A DNA stretch of 64,000 nt from Bugula neritina (Eukaryota > Bryozoa > Gymnolaemata > Cheilostomatida > Bugulidae): contig CAXIUT010000179.1 of assembly GCA_964035545.1 (NCBI GenBank), positions 1 to 64,000 of the forward strand, written 5' to 3'. The position numbers and the translations under genes were made by a program. The notes under the pieces were generated by a model. That model was not told the DNA's origin, searched no databases, and was given only the letters and a program-made list of their open reading frames with translations. Below, piece after piece: positions 39,623 through 53,564 of the stretch; position 1 is the stretch's first letter; each line of letters begins with the position of its first letter.

Positions 39623-40603
39623 TCAATGTTTTCCTTCATAGAGTTGTTTGAGTTGTCCAGCAACCGTATTGATAGTCTGCCCGCCCACATCAGAAGTAAA
39701 CTGCCAAAACATAACACCTCCATACCACTGCCCTTCTTTATAAGCTCTAACAACAGCATTAGACAGCACCTGTTTATCAGTATAGCCAGTATTATAAGCA
39801 TCCCCTTGAGTAACCGGCTTCCCCACAATAATTTTCTCCAAAGGAACTCCCCTAACATTGATTTCCTTGACTGAAGTGCCTGGAAAATTTCCCCCAGAAG
39901 TCATAAACAAGGTTTCATAGGTATCATATCTGTTGTCCCCTTGATTATAAAATTGAACATTATAGAAGTCGATCATATTGCCAATTTGTTTATGTATGGC
40001 AGTATACCCTCCATTTTTGTATCTTTATGTTGAGAAATACGGTGCCTGAGGAGCATGTGTTATGATATGATTCGGTATCATCGCTCGTAACCTTTGAGTA
40101 AATGCTATCAACCACTGCTAACCAGTACCGTTCTACATAGCAGCGTTGTCTTAGTAATCAATATCAACTCCATCCAAATTGTTCTATAATACAAATGTTC
40201 CTAATTTTTATGCACATTGAATAGGATTGATATTGCCTGTTGTTGGTAATTCAGTTGATCCAAAAGCACTGATCATTATTTTAACTCCATTGCTATTGTA
40301 TTTAGCTTTGATATTTTTTTGTGCTTAATCTTTTGATGAGCCAAAATTATTAGGATTACCAAAATATTTCATAGGATCAGACCAAAGAAGTGCAATATCT
40401 ACAGGTCCATTGTTAAAAGTCCAAAAACATAAAGCTACATAGTTGTAAAGATGAAATGGAGCAAATCCAGGCACACCCAAATCAGACGCTATCTTCTCTG
40501 GAGGCCACCAGTTGTTTATTTTGTTAATATAAGTAAACCTCACAGGATAGCTTACCTTTCCCTGCTGCTGATGCTGGTTGTGATGTTGGTTGTGATGATG
40601 CAT
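39623..40603 (-). CDS. GH18 chitinase-like glycoside hydrolase
   Basis: 326 aa, intronless. Core motifs: KIMISAFGSTELPTT (the SxGG-like strand), the catalytic DxxDxDxE as LDGVDIDYED (~residue 148-157; the Glu is a TAA codon), MIDFYNVQFYNQG, and GGVMFWQFTSDVGG near the end (conserved Trp of the barrel). With TAA read as Gln the catalytic acid would be lost; with Glu the site is complete. It begins with a His/Gln-rich stretch (MHHHNQHHNQHQQQG) and shows no signal peptide, so it may be cytosolic or use an unseen upstream exon. The fold most resembles microbial one-domain GH18 enzymes. Substrate could be chitin, chito-oligosaccharides or N-glycans. Confidence 0.88.
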
Positions 40604-40689
40604 TTGATAAATATATCTTATTTTATAAAAAACTAAAGATAGTTATATTTAATGATGTTTATATATCAAACAGTAACAATCAGGTTATA

Positions 40690-41419
40690 TCAGAAAGGAA
40701 CAACATAACTTCTTTAAGTTCTATCTGTCCTATCAGACGATAAACACTAAAACTATGACCTCAGAGTGGGTAAATTCTATCCTAATCCTATATTTTATTC
40801 GATATTTACGTATTATTTAACCTTTCAAAGGCGTAGCCGAAGCAGTCGATTAATTCTCTCTCAAATGAAGCAAATCCAATTTGATATTTTTACGACCAGA
40901 ACCAACATTTTTCTCTGTAACATTTCTCATCTACTCCATACCTCTAACACTCTATGTATGATTATTTATATTTTTCAATGATGAAGCCACCTGCTCTCCA
41001 TACTTAAATGATATCCTATTGCTTTTAATCTGTCTTTTTACTACCTATTCATCGAAAGCTGATTCATAGTATGTATTAAAAGATTCTTTCTCTCGATATA
41101 TCTATTCCTTATTTTACTACCTCTTAGAAATACTATTGCTCTTACTATCTTTATCCTTCTTCAAACTAAATTTCTTCTCCTTCGATCGCTAAATACTCCC
41201 CTTATCTCTCAACGATATCTTACTCTCACTCTTCCTCGCAACAGTCGTTATAGATTTACTACTAGGACTCTCCTTCATCTAATAATTTTTAACCCGCACA
41301 TACTTTTTTTAATACTTTCCATGCCTCCCATTCAATAGATACTGTTCTCGCTTACTACTGTCCTTAGATTCAATGCCATAACAATCAAATAGACAACTAT
41401 TGGTTCCACATGAATACAT
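40690..41419 (-). CDS. Basic Ser/Lys-rich protein, unknown
   Basis: 235 aa with one 22-nt intron (40788-40809). Not recognised. The N-terminus has MYSCGTNSCLFDCYG, three to four Cys in 15 residues; the middle is Lys/Ser/Arg-rich and probably disordered (KEKKFSLKKDKDSKSNS), followed by SAFDEEVVKRQIKSNRISF. Without the intron the frame also ends, at 40733, but the spliced C-terminus (LGENLPTLRSEFECLSSD) looks more protein-like. The next gene on the same strand, 92 bp upstream, has a similar composition, so the two may be relatives or exons of one gene. Confidence 0.55.
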
Positions 41420-41511
41420 CTGCTACTAACTTTCTAATATTCTATAACGATATTCAATATTCAATGATCTATGATTAGTTTTATCAAAAAATAAAATAGA
41501 AGAAATGATAA

Positions 41512-42114
41512 TCATTCCTCTAACAGTCTTATATGTCTGAAATCCTTGGCAATCACCTCTCGACGTATCGCCGCCACCATCTTCTAATCCAATTTACTAC
41601 TCCTCATCCGCTCATAATTAGCAAACAAGCTGCTCAAAGTACAGTTCGTTTTCATCATCCTCAAATGCTGACCCGCATATCCAGTAATTTTATCTTTTTT
41701 TGAAGTCTAACAAGAAGGAACCCTTTTGGTCTGAAAAGTTGCTGTTTTAGCTGATGATCTTTTTGATGTTTTTTTGTTTGTTTTTCTGGTTGGATTTGTT
41801 ATCTAACTCATCAATACTTTTTTGACTCCATGTTGATTTTCATTCTATTTGTTCATAACTACCGACTAATACAACCGCCTTCTTTCAGTATTTTTATAAA
41901 TACATCCAATAGAAGGTAATTTTTTATGTTTATGTGATATTTTAGTATTTCTTCCAGATCTGTTGGTCAAGGTAGTATTTCTATTTAGCCTAGGACTCTT
42001 GCTATCAACAGAAGAATGATGAATAGTTGAACATTTCGAGTCACTGGTTATATTATGATGTATAAAATCATAAAGAGTCAGAGTTTGTTTTGGTTCTTCT
42101 TTATTCTATATCAT
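41512..42114 (-). CDS. Basic low-complexity protein, unknown
   Basis: 200 aa, single frame. Rich in Thr, Ser, Lys and Arg (TNRSGRNTKISHKHKKLPS, RKTNKKTSKRSSAKTATF), with a more ordered C-terminal helix-rich segment (AGQHLRMMKTNCTLSSLF, KMVAAIRREVIAKDF). No family recognised. A short spacer of 97 bp separates it from the divergent kinase gene. Confidence 0.55.
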
Positions 42115-42211
42115 AAGAAATTATTTATTTAGAATATATATATAAGATCAATATTTACTTTTTAACTCAAATTCATAGTATTTTACCTCATATTAATAAC
42201 CATAAAAAACA

Positions 42212-44905
<2,694 letters not shown>

Positions 44906-44933
44906 TTACCTATTCTTATTCAACCTCATTATT

Positions 44934-45000
44934 ATTATTCTATGAATAATTAATATAATTAATATTATTCTATGAATAATTAATATAATTATGACTTATT
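44934..45000. repeat. Two copies of a ~30-bp AT repeat beside the telomeric tract
   Basis: The 30-base unit starting tatgaataattaatataatt occurs at 44941 and again at 44971, with matching flanks. It lies between the kinase stop and interstitial tract 2, and contains the near-palindrome aattaatataatt. Confidence 0.85.
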
Positions 45001-45007
45001 TGACCCA

Positions 45008-45089
45008 CCCAACCCCAACCCCCAACCCCAACCCCAACCCCAACCCCAACCCCAACCCCAACCCCAACCCCAACCCCAACCCCAACCCC
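45008..45089. repeat. Interstitial C4A2 telomeric tract 2
   Basis: About 82 bases of C4A2 repeats, degenerate at the left edge (cccacccaaccccaaccccc) and perfect toward the right, ending CCCC before ttaagat. It lies 29 bp upstream of the alveolin-like start codon. Orientation is the same as a left telomere. Unlike tract 1 there is no second copy of the locus here to compare with. Confidence 0.93.
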
Positions 45090-45118
45090 TTAAGATATAT
45101 AATTTAAATTTTATATAA

Positions 45119-46340
45119 ATGAGTAACAACGATTCCGACTCGCCCAGATCTCCACCAAAACCAATCAACCCCTCAAACTACCCATATCTCAACCAAAATC
45201 AAAAAAGCCACACTAACTCCCCAAGAAAACATATACACGGTCTTCCCTTTGCCCAATCCCATGCCGCCCATCCCAGCGCTCAAAGAGTAGTCACCTAACA
45301 TAACAACTATTACACCTAATAAAGAGGTCAAAATATGAGAAGCGTTAGTCGCGCCAAATCGAATTCTGGTCGATTAGTGGCCTCACAAGTAACAAAATAA
45401 GATCTGGTCAAAGGTATTTTTAATAGTATGCAGGATAAAGTCAAATAAAATATGTTCCTTATGAGAAAAAAGTGATATAATACTAGAACAGACAATATGT
45501 TTAGAAAGTACCAATCAAAAAGAAAGTAACCAAGTTGTAATAACGTCGAACAATATAAACAATACCCCATGAAAAAGTTATCACTGACTACTATGCTGTT
45601 GAAAAACGAGTAGAATATCATAGATAAGTTATCCCAGAAAAAAGAATCTAAATGGTACCAGTTTAAAAGAAAATCAAAAAGTATTAATACATTCCTGTCT
45701 AGAAGTATATTCATTAATATTTAGACAAATAGTCCATTATCCCTAAAACGTAGACTTAGAAACAGCAAAAGGACAAAGTAGAATGGTACTTTCACAACAA
45801 GGAGTACAAGTCAAACAAAATGCTTAGTTCAAACAAATAGATCCAACTCTTATCTATAAGTATTCCAATAAACCTGAAAATCAATTCCAACATATTAACT
45901 ATGTCGACCAAGGTACCTCTAGAGCACTATCAACTGCTCCCACTCACCTAGAACAAATGCACACTACTACAACTACAGCCAAGTACCAACCTTTTCAAAA
46001 TTTATAAAGAATACAAAGCAAACCTCTATATGATACCCATGTCCAAGGAGGACCAAAAGTAATGGTTACTGACCATCTAGGACATCTAAAAAGATAGTAT
46101 GAGTAGTATCAAAGAGAAGGAGATAGTTATATCGCATAATTAAAGAATTTGAATGGATCAAGAGGAATCAAACCTTTTGAACAACTTGGACAAAGACAAG
46201 AGATCAGACAGGAAGTAAGAAATATGCCACAATATTCTCATTATAATGATTATGGGTAGCCTCATCTAGGTGGAATGTAAACAAAACAGAGAGGAAAGTA
46301 TTTTAATAGCAATAATGCCGATTGGAGAATTTAAAGATGA
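45119..46340 (+). CDS. Alveolin-like cortical (epiplasm) protein
   Basis: 393 aa with two 20-nt introns (45414-45433, 45705-45724). The central region (residues ~95-190) is built of short Val/Pro/Glu/Lys/Tyr repeats: IKYVPYEKKVIEYENR, YVEKVPIKKKVTKLEE, IETIPHEKVITDYYAVE, HREVIPEKRIEMVPVEKK, YEYIPVEKQIVHYPE. This is the alveolin/articulin repeat style that forms the membrane skeleton under alveoli in ciliates and apicomplexans. Flanks are low complexity, Ser/Pro/Asn-rich in the N-terminus and Gln/Asn/Tyr-rich in the C-terminus. Many Glu codons in the repeats are TAA/TAG, so the composition would be wrongly Gln-rich in the Tetrahymena code. The start codon lies just inside the telomeric tract. 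Confidence 0.85.
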
Positions 46341-46379
46341 TATTTTTTTTATATAAATGTAATTATCAGAGTTTTTGCT

Positions 46380-47099
46380 TCAGTCTAAAAACTAGTTAAA
46401 TATTAACTAGCCACTCTATGGTTCAACGAAAGTGTCACCTATTTTATCTTCAACCATCTCCTTCTCTTTGGAACTTCCCTCCTAACAGTTTTCTTCTATC
46501 TTTTCCCTCTATTCGTCTGATTGATCGCCCTCTAGGAAGGCAATGTATGACCCTTTCTGGTTCATTTTTTGAAGATAAGCTTCAATGATTTAAGTATCTT
46601 CTTTGTTGAGATTTTATCCTTTGAGGTATTCCAGAGATGCTTCTAGAAGATCAACTTTATTTCCTTGAGACTGAGATACATAGAAGATTTCCTTCATCCT
46701 TTGGTCAAAAGATTTGCATTGATGAGGTGTTTTTTTGGGTAGTCCTGGAATATTGCTCAGAAAAGTAGACATATGCTTATAGATGCTGTTAGGTTTCCAA
46801 CATTTCCAGCTGATTTTAGAGTAGGGATATCTGGTAGCGTAGTGGAAGGGAAATAAGTAGTATCTTTTAATGTGAAGAGCAAGGAAGCGGTCATCTGGGT
46901 TGTATTTCCGTTATTTTCTTTGTTTTTTAGTTTTGTTTGATTTTTGGGAGGGTTTGCTGGATTCAATAACAGTTTTTTCCATGATTATAGGATTAGAAAA
47001 ATCATTTATAATTTGATTATCCCAGGATTATTGGGTAAAAGTTTGAAATCTATGACTTACAGGTGTCTCTGAACTTTCTTCTGTTGGTTTCTTCCCCAT
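46380..47099 (-). CDS. 239-aa charged protein, unknown
   Basis: Single frame, converging on the alveolin-like gene with 39 bp between stops. Not recognised. A distinctive aromatic, basic core (RFLALHIKRYYLFPFHYATR, YSKISWKCWKPNSIYKHMS) lies around residues 75-125, followed by a helical segment and an acidic C-terminal tail (EGDQSDEEREKIEENCEEG). Homology search with Glu decoding would be needed to place it. Confidence 0.6.
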
Positions 47100-47342
47100 T
47101 TTTTTTTCTAAAATTTAAATATTATCAATTTCTCTAATTATCTTCGTTAAATACTAACTTCCAACTCCCACTTTCCACCAATCTCCATTCTTGATTCTTT
47201 ACACCCACTAAACTCACACTAACTTCATATCTCACCATCTAGAGCTATATTTACGAACTTTAGCTAAAGTTTTTTAAAATTGATAGTGGGGTTTGTTCTT
47301 CTATGGATATGAAATGGAAAAAAACTTTAAAAATAAAAACAA

Positions 47343-48896
47343 TCACTCATCCATTTTTCTTTTAGTATTCTGACTGATCTTGACTTCTGTTTGCTTAGAA
47401 CTTCCCATCGATTCCATATCTACATCATATCATATTTACTCTTTCTTGATTTTTATATCGATGTCTTATGAGAAACCTTATTCTTCGAGAGCTGGTTAGA
47501 AGGCTTAATGGTAAATTTATTCTCAATTTTCTTGTTGGAATCAACCACAGCAACTCTATTCTTCTCTTGGTACTATTTAGCCAAACGAAACGCAGTCGCT
47601 CTTGCCAATTTCTTCAAATTATCAACTCGATTAGTTTTACAACCCAGCATCGTCGTATAAGACGTTGTACTTCCAACATTTATTTCTTTATTTTTGTATA
47701 TCAAGTCAAAACCTCCCACCACCTCTTCATCTCCCTTCAATCTACATTATATCCACAATACATTCCCTAGATGTTAATGATGCTCATAACATCATCAATC
47801 AACCCAGTTTTTAACTAAGAATCCTACTTGGTATTAGCGGTCATAGATGGACCTCCATTGACTTCCAGCAACCACGCCTTTCCCTTCTCATCAAACAAGA
47901 AATCAAATCCATACAACTAGAAACAGTGAGGACTATTTGTAACCAATTTTTGAACAGCCAACATCGACTTTATGATACATCTCTGAATATCACAAAAAGC
48001 ATTATTAGTGTATTCCACTCCCATTTTACTGAGCATAAACTTTTTCAACTCCTCTAAGAACCACTTCCCGCCAATCCACTTCACGTAATTGGGAGAATTC
48101 ATGTTGATAGCCACATTGGTCAGATGTTTATCTACATATCTCTAAATGTACAAAGGTTGTCGATGTCTGAATTATCGTATCTTTCATGAGTAAATCTAGC
48201 AAATCCTGCACGATATAGATAGATCACCAAAGGTTGGTATGACACACAAAGAGCATAGATACGCATATCGAATTTTCTACCTCCAAAAAGAAGAGGATTC
48301 AGCAAATATCTTTGAGCTACATACGGTTCGGGAGGATTGTCACGATTGTATGACTTCCATCTTGATACATCACTCGCTTTGTTAAAAATAAATATTCCCT
48401 TTCCCTGGCACTTGGAAGTCTGAATAAGAGACACATACCGGCTTCATTATCCACAGAGATTTGTTATCATATTGAGTGCGTTTGAATTATTCGTAGAAGA
48501 TGACATATTCGCTGGGAAGTTGGAAGGTGGCCGGCAAGAAATCATACTAATCCGATTATTCTTTGTGATTTTGTTTGTCTAAACCTCGCTTATACTTTTT
48601 TAAATTTTTGTTGAGCATATCTTTCCGACATAGTTCATGCCATCCTCTAAAATGGTTGACTTTCATATATGGAAGTATCCTGTGTCGCTAAAATACCCAA
48701 TCCACTTGTTCCTTTTCACACCAAATGACATTCCAATCATCATCATAGGTTTGCTTCCACTATCGAGATTGGAAAGCCTACTGCACACAGTTCTTGAAAG
48801 TTGTCTTGAACTTGACATTTGTACTATATTAAAAACAACAAACGGAGGCGTAGGGTAGTGCTAACGTTTTATGTATCGTCTGAAATATTCACTCAT
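47343..48896 (-). CDS. Tubulin-tyrosine-ligase-like enzyme (TTLL, glutamylase/glycylase)
   Basis: 484 aa with five introns (48824-48843, 48420-48438, 48132-48151, 47742-47761, 47420-47439; four are 20 nt, one is 19). TTLL enzymes add Glu or Gly chains to tubulin tails in cilia. Motifs: VKVNHFRGWHELCRKDML, LWIMKPTSKCQGKGIFIF (ATP-grasp lysine loop), YVAQRYLLNPLLFGGRKFDM, YKHLTNVAINMNSP, ELYGFDFLFDEKGKAWLLEV and NGGPSM, the standard TTL core. Each intron is required to restore a core motif, which makes this gene the best internal proof of the 20-nt introns. Mono- versus poly-modification cannot be told. The basic C-terminus may contact microtubules. Confidence 0.92.
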
Positions 48897-49015
48897 CTAT
48901 CTTATATTATTTAGACAGATAAAGAAACTCTTTCGATATCAATTCCAATCATCAGACTAAAATAAATGTCTAGATATTTAAAAGTAGAATAAAAAATAGA
49001 TAAAAAATACTATTG

Positions 49016-49987
49016 TCAGTTGAAAACAGGCATAGTCAACACCTGCGCAGCTGTCAATCGCTTGTTAGGATCATAAACTAACAACCTTTCAACCACATCG
49101 ATCAATTCATCCACACACTCTCCATTGATCTTCATCATCCGATGACGGACACCACTACCAACTACTTACACCAAACTTATCTACTAGTCCTCAACTTTCA
49201 TTGCCTTGAGCTCATCTTGACTAGGCACTCCCAGACACTTTATTATCTTCGATAGCATTACAGTCGCGTTGGGACCCTAGAATATCGCTCTGTTTAGCAT
49301 CATTTCAGCTATTACACAGCCAGCTGACCACATATCGATCTGGTGGTTGTAGTAGATAGATCCAAATAGCAGCTAAGGCGCGCGATAGTATCTCGAACAA
49401 ATGTATGCTATGTTTTTTTGACCAGGAATTAGAGATTTAGCTGACCCGAAGTCACAAATTTTGGCCTAATGCTAGTTAACTAAGATATTCGATGGCTTTA
49501 TGTCTCGATGGCAGATATTTTTTGACTGAATTAGAGCAATATACATGTAAATCTCTGAGAGCAGTGAGGATACATTTAGAATACAATTTTATTTTAGGTA
49601 TTGGGATATACTTTTTAGGTAGGTTAGTTTTAATGATTTTAGAGAGAGGTTCTGGAATGAATTCCATGACTAGGTTCAGAAATGTCCCCTTAATAGTTTT
49701 ATATTATACCTATTTTTATTATTTATAGAAGCTAGAGTGAAGTTTAACTACATACTAACTCTGAATAGTTTTCATGATATCAAGTTATCTATTTTTATAT
49801 TTTTTATTTTGAAGAACATGCTTCATGGCAAATTATTTATTAGTATTGATCTCTCTAACCTATCTTAAAGATAATTTACTTTATACACCTTTCCAAAAGT
49901 ACCTTAACCCACCACTTACAGTATCTGAAAGCCTTCATAAATTTATCCTTTTTTACTGTCAGACTATTCTTCTTCATGTCTCCACAT
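49016..49987 (-). CDS. GSK3/shaggy-like protein kinase
   Basis: 303 aa with three introns (49860-49879, 20 nt; 49689-49709, 21 nt and in frame, so less certain; 49526-49544, 19 nt). Essentially a bare kinase domain: [61 protein letters not shown], the GSK3-type activation segment [31 protein letters not shown], and [12 protein letters not shown]. The activation-loop Tyr of GSK3 is present. It is shorter than typical GSK3 by ~50-100 residues. Targets unknown; ciliates have expanded GSK3 and related CMGC kinases. Confidence 0.88.
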
Positions 49988-50125
49988 TTATATTATTAAT
50001 AATATCAATAAAGGAACAAAACCATACCGAACAAAAAATCAATTTATCAAATTAGTATTAAGACAGTTAAAAACAACCAAAATAATAAAAATGAAAGTTT
50101 TATGTTTATAATTAAAATATATCAA

Positions 50126-50989
50126 ATGAAAGAAGATCAAGAACTAAAATAACATAAATAAAAATGGCGTCTATGGAATGAACAAAGATAACGATAGTCA
50201 ATCAAAAAGAAACTCAACGTAGAACAAGGTATTTAGAACTACGCAGCTAATCTAATTCAGCAAATAAACAGTCCATTCTCAAAAAATAACGACAAACAAA
50301 CCAAACAAATGAACAAACAACTTTCAAATTAAATATAATCTAACGTCTGCTCGATCTGTTTATAGTTGATGATTCCACCAGATCGTCAACCGATCATGCT
50401 TTTTCCCTGCGGCCACAACATCTGCAAAGATTGTCTGTTCTAGCATCCTCCCAGAGGTCAAATCAGAAAGAATATGCCCCTCAAGTTGGCTAAATGCACT
50501 TTATGTCGACAAAAAATATAATCATATGCTTTAAATCAAAGTTTAATGGCTTTGATTTGCTCATATAGCAATAATAAATAATTGCTATAAAAGTAGTAAA
50601 TACGATTGCTACAGGAAGAGTAGAGTAATGTTGCTGAAGAAGATATCGAACAGATAAGAATCAGATGCAATATTTTATAGAAATAACAAAAAAAATTACA
50701 TATCTAATCATAAAAATATAGTAAATAAAAAACAGTGTTAGGGGAAGTTATTGGGACATTGAAGAAATAAAAGAAAAATAATTAGAAATAGATGTAAAAA
50801 TTATAAGAATAAGCATCATTGATATCGAAATGTTTAACATAAAAAATAGAACAAATGTAATTACTATAAAAACGATTAAAATAAAATCAAGATAAAGAAA
50901 GAGTATTATAAAAAGCATTAAATCCTTTAAAAAAATAAAAATAAAAACAAGAAGTATTAGAATTAGCCAGAATAGTCAATAAAAAATGA
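50126..50989 (+). CDS. RING-finger protein with coiled coil (E3 ligase candidate)
   Basis: 287 aa in one frame. A C3HC4-type RING lies at about residues 75-125: CSICLELMIPPDRQPIMLF, PCGHNICKDCLFEH, then CTLCRQ. The remaining ~160 residues are a Glu/Lys-rich coiled coil. The N-terminal ~70 residues are charged and helical. RING domains recruit E2 enzymes, so ubiquitin ligase activity is inferred. The stop is 26 bp from the convergent ULK-like kinase stop. The start is the ATG of MKEDQELKEHKEKW; an earlier start cannot be excluded. Confidence 0.85.
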
Positions 50990-51015
50990 GTGATAATTAT
51001 AATAAATCATTGATA

Positions 51016-52604
51016 TCATTTCTTTGAATAAAAATGTTCATTTATCATCGCTATTGTCTTAGATATATTTTCACAAGAATCCTAGTTTATCCATCTTCCG
51101 AACAACTAAAAATCAAATACACTTTTATTCTTTTTCTAATTTTTAGTCCATGCATTGTATACTGATAAATATTTGGCGTTTAAGTCCTCAAATACTCGGT
51201 TTATCGTATGGCAACAAAGTACTCTTATTTTAAGTCTTTATTTCTATTTTGAAGAGTTAGAATGGACTTGGGTGAAGACATAACCAAGAAAAGTACGATA
51301 TTGATCTTTGAAATGTTCAAATTTTTAGTAAGAAGTGTTTAGATGTGTTGAAGATAGAGGAATTCCGAATGAAATTTTGTTGGATATCATTTTTTATAGC
51401 TAGTTTTTAACCTTTTTATAGTTTTAAAGAAGTTTATCTGTTTTTTTAGAGTAAAGAGTTTTGAACACTTTGTCTTCTGCAAAATCGATCTACTTGAGTG
51501 CAAGATTCAAAATGCATAGACTCATTTTATAAAAAAAATATCTCATCAAAACCTGATTCTAGGTACTATTCATGATTTTTTTACCCTCAAGAACAGTCAA
51601 AACCTATTCAAGAAACTAAACTTTTCTTACTTGAAATAATCTCTGCTCTTCAATCGATTCTGATGATTCTGTTGATTCTCCTTCCTGATCTAGGCTAAAT
51701 ATACTATCTTTAAAGAGAGGATGTCTACCCATATCGATAATACTGATCCTTTTTCTAGGCTAGACAACGAAAATAAGTGAGAAAAAGTGTTTTAAAATAC
51801 CAAGATCTTTTTAAGATATAGAACGATTTTTCTTCCTTATTATTTGAGGATTAACTTCTCTTATTAAATCATAACCTTCCAAACACTTTGCTTCAATATC
51901 ATTGAGGATATTAAGACCTTTGAAAGGATAGTCTCCAAACAACATATAGAAGAAAATCACACCAATTGACCATAAATCAACTGATTTATCATAGTTCTTT
52001 TAAGCCAGGATCTCAGGAGCCATGAAGTTAGGAGTACCACAATGGGATTTAGCTGTCTAGCTAAGTTCTTTAGCAAATCCAAAATCACCTATTTTGCAGA
52101 CATAACCTGATTGCTTTGGTATCTTTTTCAGAAGTATATTTTAGCATTTAAGATCACGGTGAATTACATTTTACTGGTGAATTGCCCTCAGTCCTCGCAG
52201 TATTTGCGCAAAAATACTTACAGCTTCTGTCAATTTGAACACTCTATCAGGCATACCATACTGATAGCTATAGAGATTACCATACTAGCAATACTACATG
52301 ACCAAAAATATGGATTATCCCTCTTTGTAGCAATAAAAGTACCTACAAAAGTTTTGAGCAGTTTGACGATGTTATGATGCCTGAGACTGTACATGAGATT
52401 GATTTATTGACTGAGATATTTTTCAAGTGAAGGTCTTTTGACTAACTGTTTGCGAGTTATGCACTTGACGGCTAGAGGTAGAAATTATTGTCCTATAGAA
52501 TTGCCTAGATAGACACTGCCAAAGGCTCCACTTCCTAATTTTTTAACATATTATATTTTATGGTTTTCAAAGGTGTAGCGTAGTTCTTTTTCAGTCAGAT
52601 CCAT
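51016..52604 (-). CDS. ULK/ATG1-like Ser/Thr kinase
   Basis: 522 aa, one 20-nt intron (52323-52342). N-terminal kinase domain: LGSGAFGSVYLG, LAVKCI, HHNIVKLLKTF, FLVMEYCEYGNLYSY, VIHRDLKCENILL, KIGDFGFAKELSETAKSHCG, TPNFMAPEIL, VDLWSIGVIFFYMLFGDYPF. HRDLKxEN with GTPxxMAPE is typical of ULK/ATG1 kinases that start autophagy. The C-terminal ~230 residues are helical and charged but I cannot confirm an ATG1-type EAT/MIT domain. An alternative is a NEK- or CAMK-like ciliate kinase. Confidence 0.85.
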
Positions 52605-52757
52605 ATTATTAACTTGTTAAATAATATCAGCGACATCCCAACAAAATAAATACCAAAATATATCTATCTAAAATGCCAAAGCCAAAACAAGTAAGACGAT
52701 GATGGTATTAGATGAATAATGATATAAGATATCTATCCAATAATTAAAAATAATCAC

Positions 52758-53528
52758 TCAATACATGTTATACCCTCCCCACCAACTATAATTAACAGGA
52801 AATCCAGCAACCATTCCATTGTTGCCATAACTTCCCTGATACGTTGGCTGTGGCACGAACACTCTCGGCACATTTTGTTGTCCAACCATACCATCTCCTT
52901 TCTGAATGACAATCAAATTCGAATCGACCACCTTGAAATCCACCCGTGTATCAGCAATATCTGTCTGCACCTCAGCATCCACCATTGTTTTTTATTGAAT
53001 AGTCGATCTAGTAGTATTCTCAAGATGCTTTTCAATGGTTAAGTGATCCAGCTGTTCCATACAGTGTTTGTAGGTCTGTTTGTTGTAGTACTTCTTGAAG
53101 AATGCTATGATTTTGTTGACATGTGAGTATTTTTACTCTAGTTTCTGATGATGGCTTCGACATTGAAGAGAATTCCTGGTCGACAGAAAACTACTCATTT
53201 CTTCATAGAATTTATTTGATCTGAATCTTTAGATGATGTACCTTCGTTTCTATCTGGATCGCATCTTCTACTTGTTGTAATCTATGAAAACGATATATCG
53301 CATATGTTCTTATTCAGTCCATTTGCCACTGTTCTATCCGGGAATGTAACCATTTGTCCGATATGCAACAGAATCTTGATGTTCTCTCTTGATAAGGTCC
53401 TATTGAGGGTTCTAGATTGAGATATCTGTCATCTACCTTGAGAAATTATTATATCTCATAGGAATAACATCTAATTAATAAGGCAGACTACTGATGTCCC
53501 AGTAACACTTGAAAACCAACATTAACAT
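52758..53528 (-). CDS. Myb/SANT-like DNA-binding protein
   Basis: About 249 aa with a likely 21-nt in-frame intron (53221-53241). A Myb-like helix set is visible: GKWTEEEHMRYIVFIDYN, FYEEMSSFLSTRNSLQCRSH and HQKLEEKYSHVNKII (the TRNSLQCRSHHQK segment resembles the recognition helix of SHAQKY-type Myb proteins). The C-terminus is Gly/Pro/Tyr-rich (VPRVFVPQPTYQGSYG, VNYSWWGGYNMY). Start uncertain: the frame is open to the ATG pair at 53528/53522, but MRYNNF at 53459 is an alternative. Probably a nuclear transcription factor. Confidence 0.75.
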
Positions 53529-53564
53529 CAATAAAGCCCAGTTTAAACCCTTTATCTCTTACGT

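Noticed and set aside
39663-40636. Plus-strand ORFs opposite the chitinase
   Set aside because: Shadow of the minus-strand gene, whose frame contains the GH18 motifs.
40733-41419. Unspliced end of the basic protein gene
   Set aside because: An open frame does end at 40733, but a GT...TAG 22-nt segment like other introns gives a more protein-like C-terminus.
48630-48700. A possible 17-nt intron in the TTLL gene
   Set aside because: Removing it would break the conserved MKVNHFRGW motif; the unspliced frame is correct.
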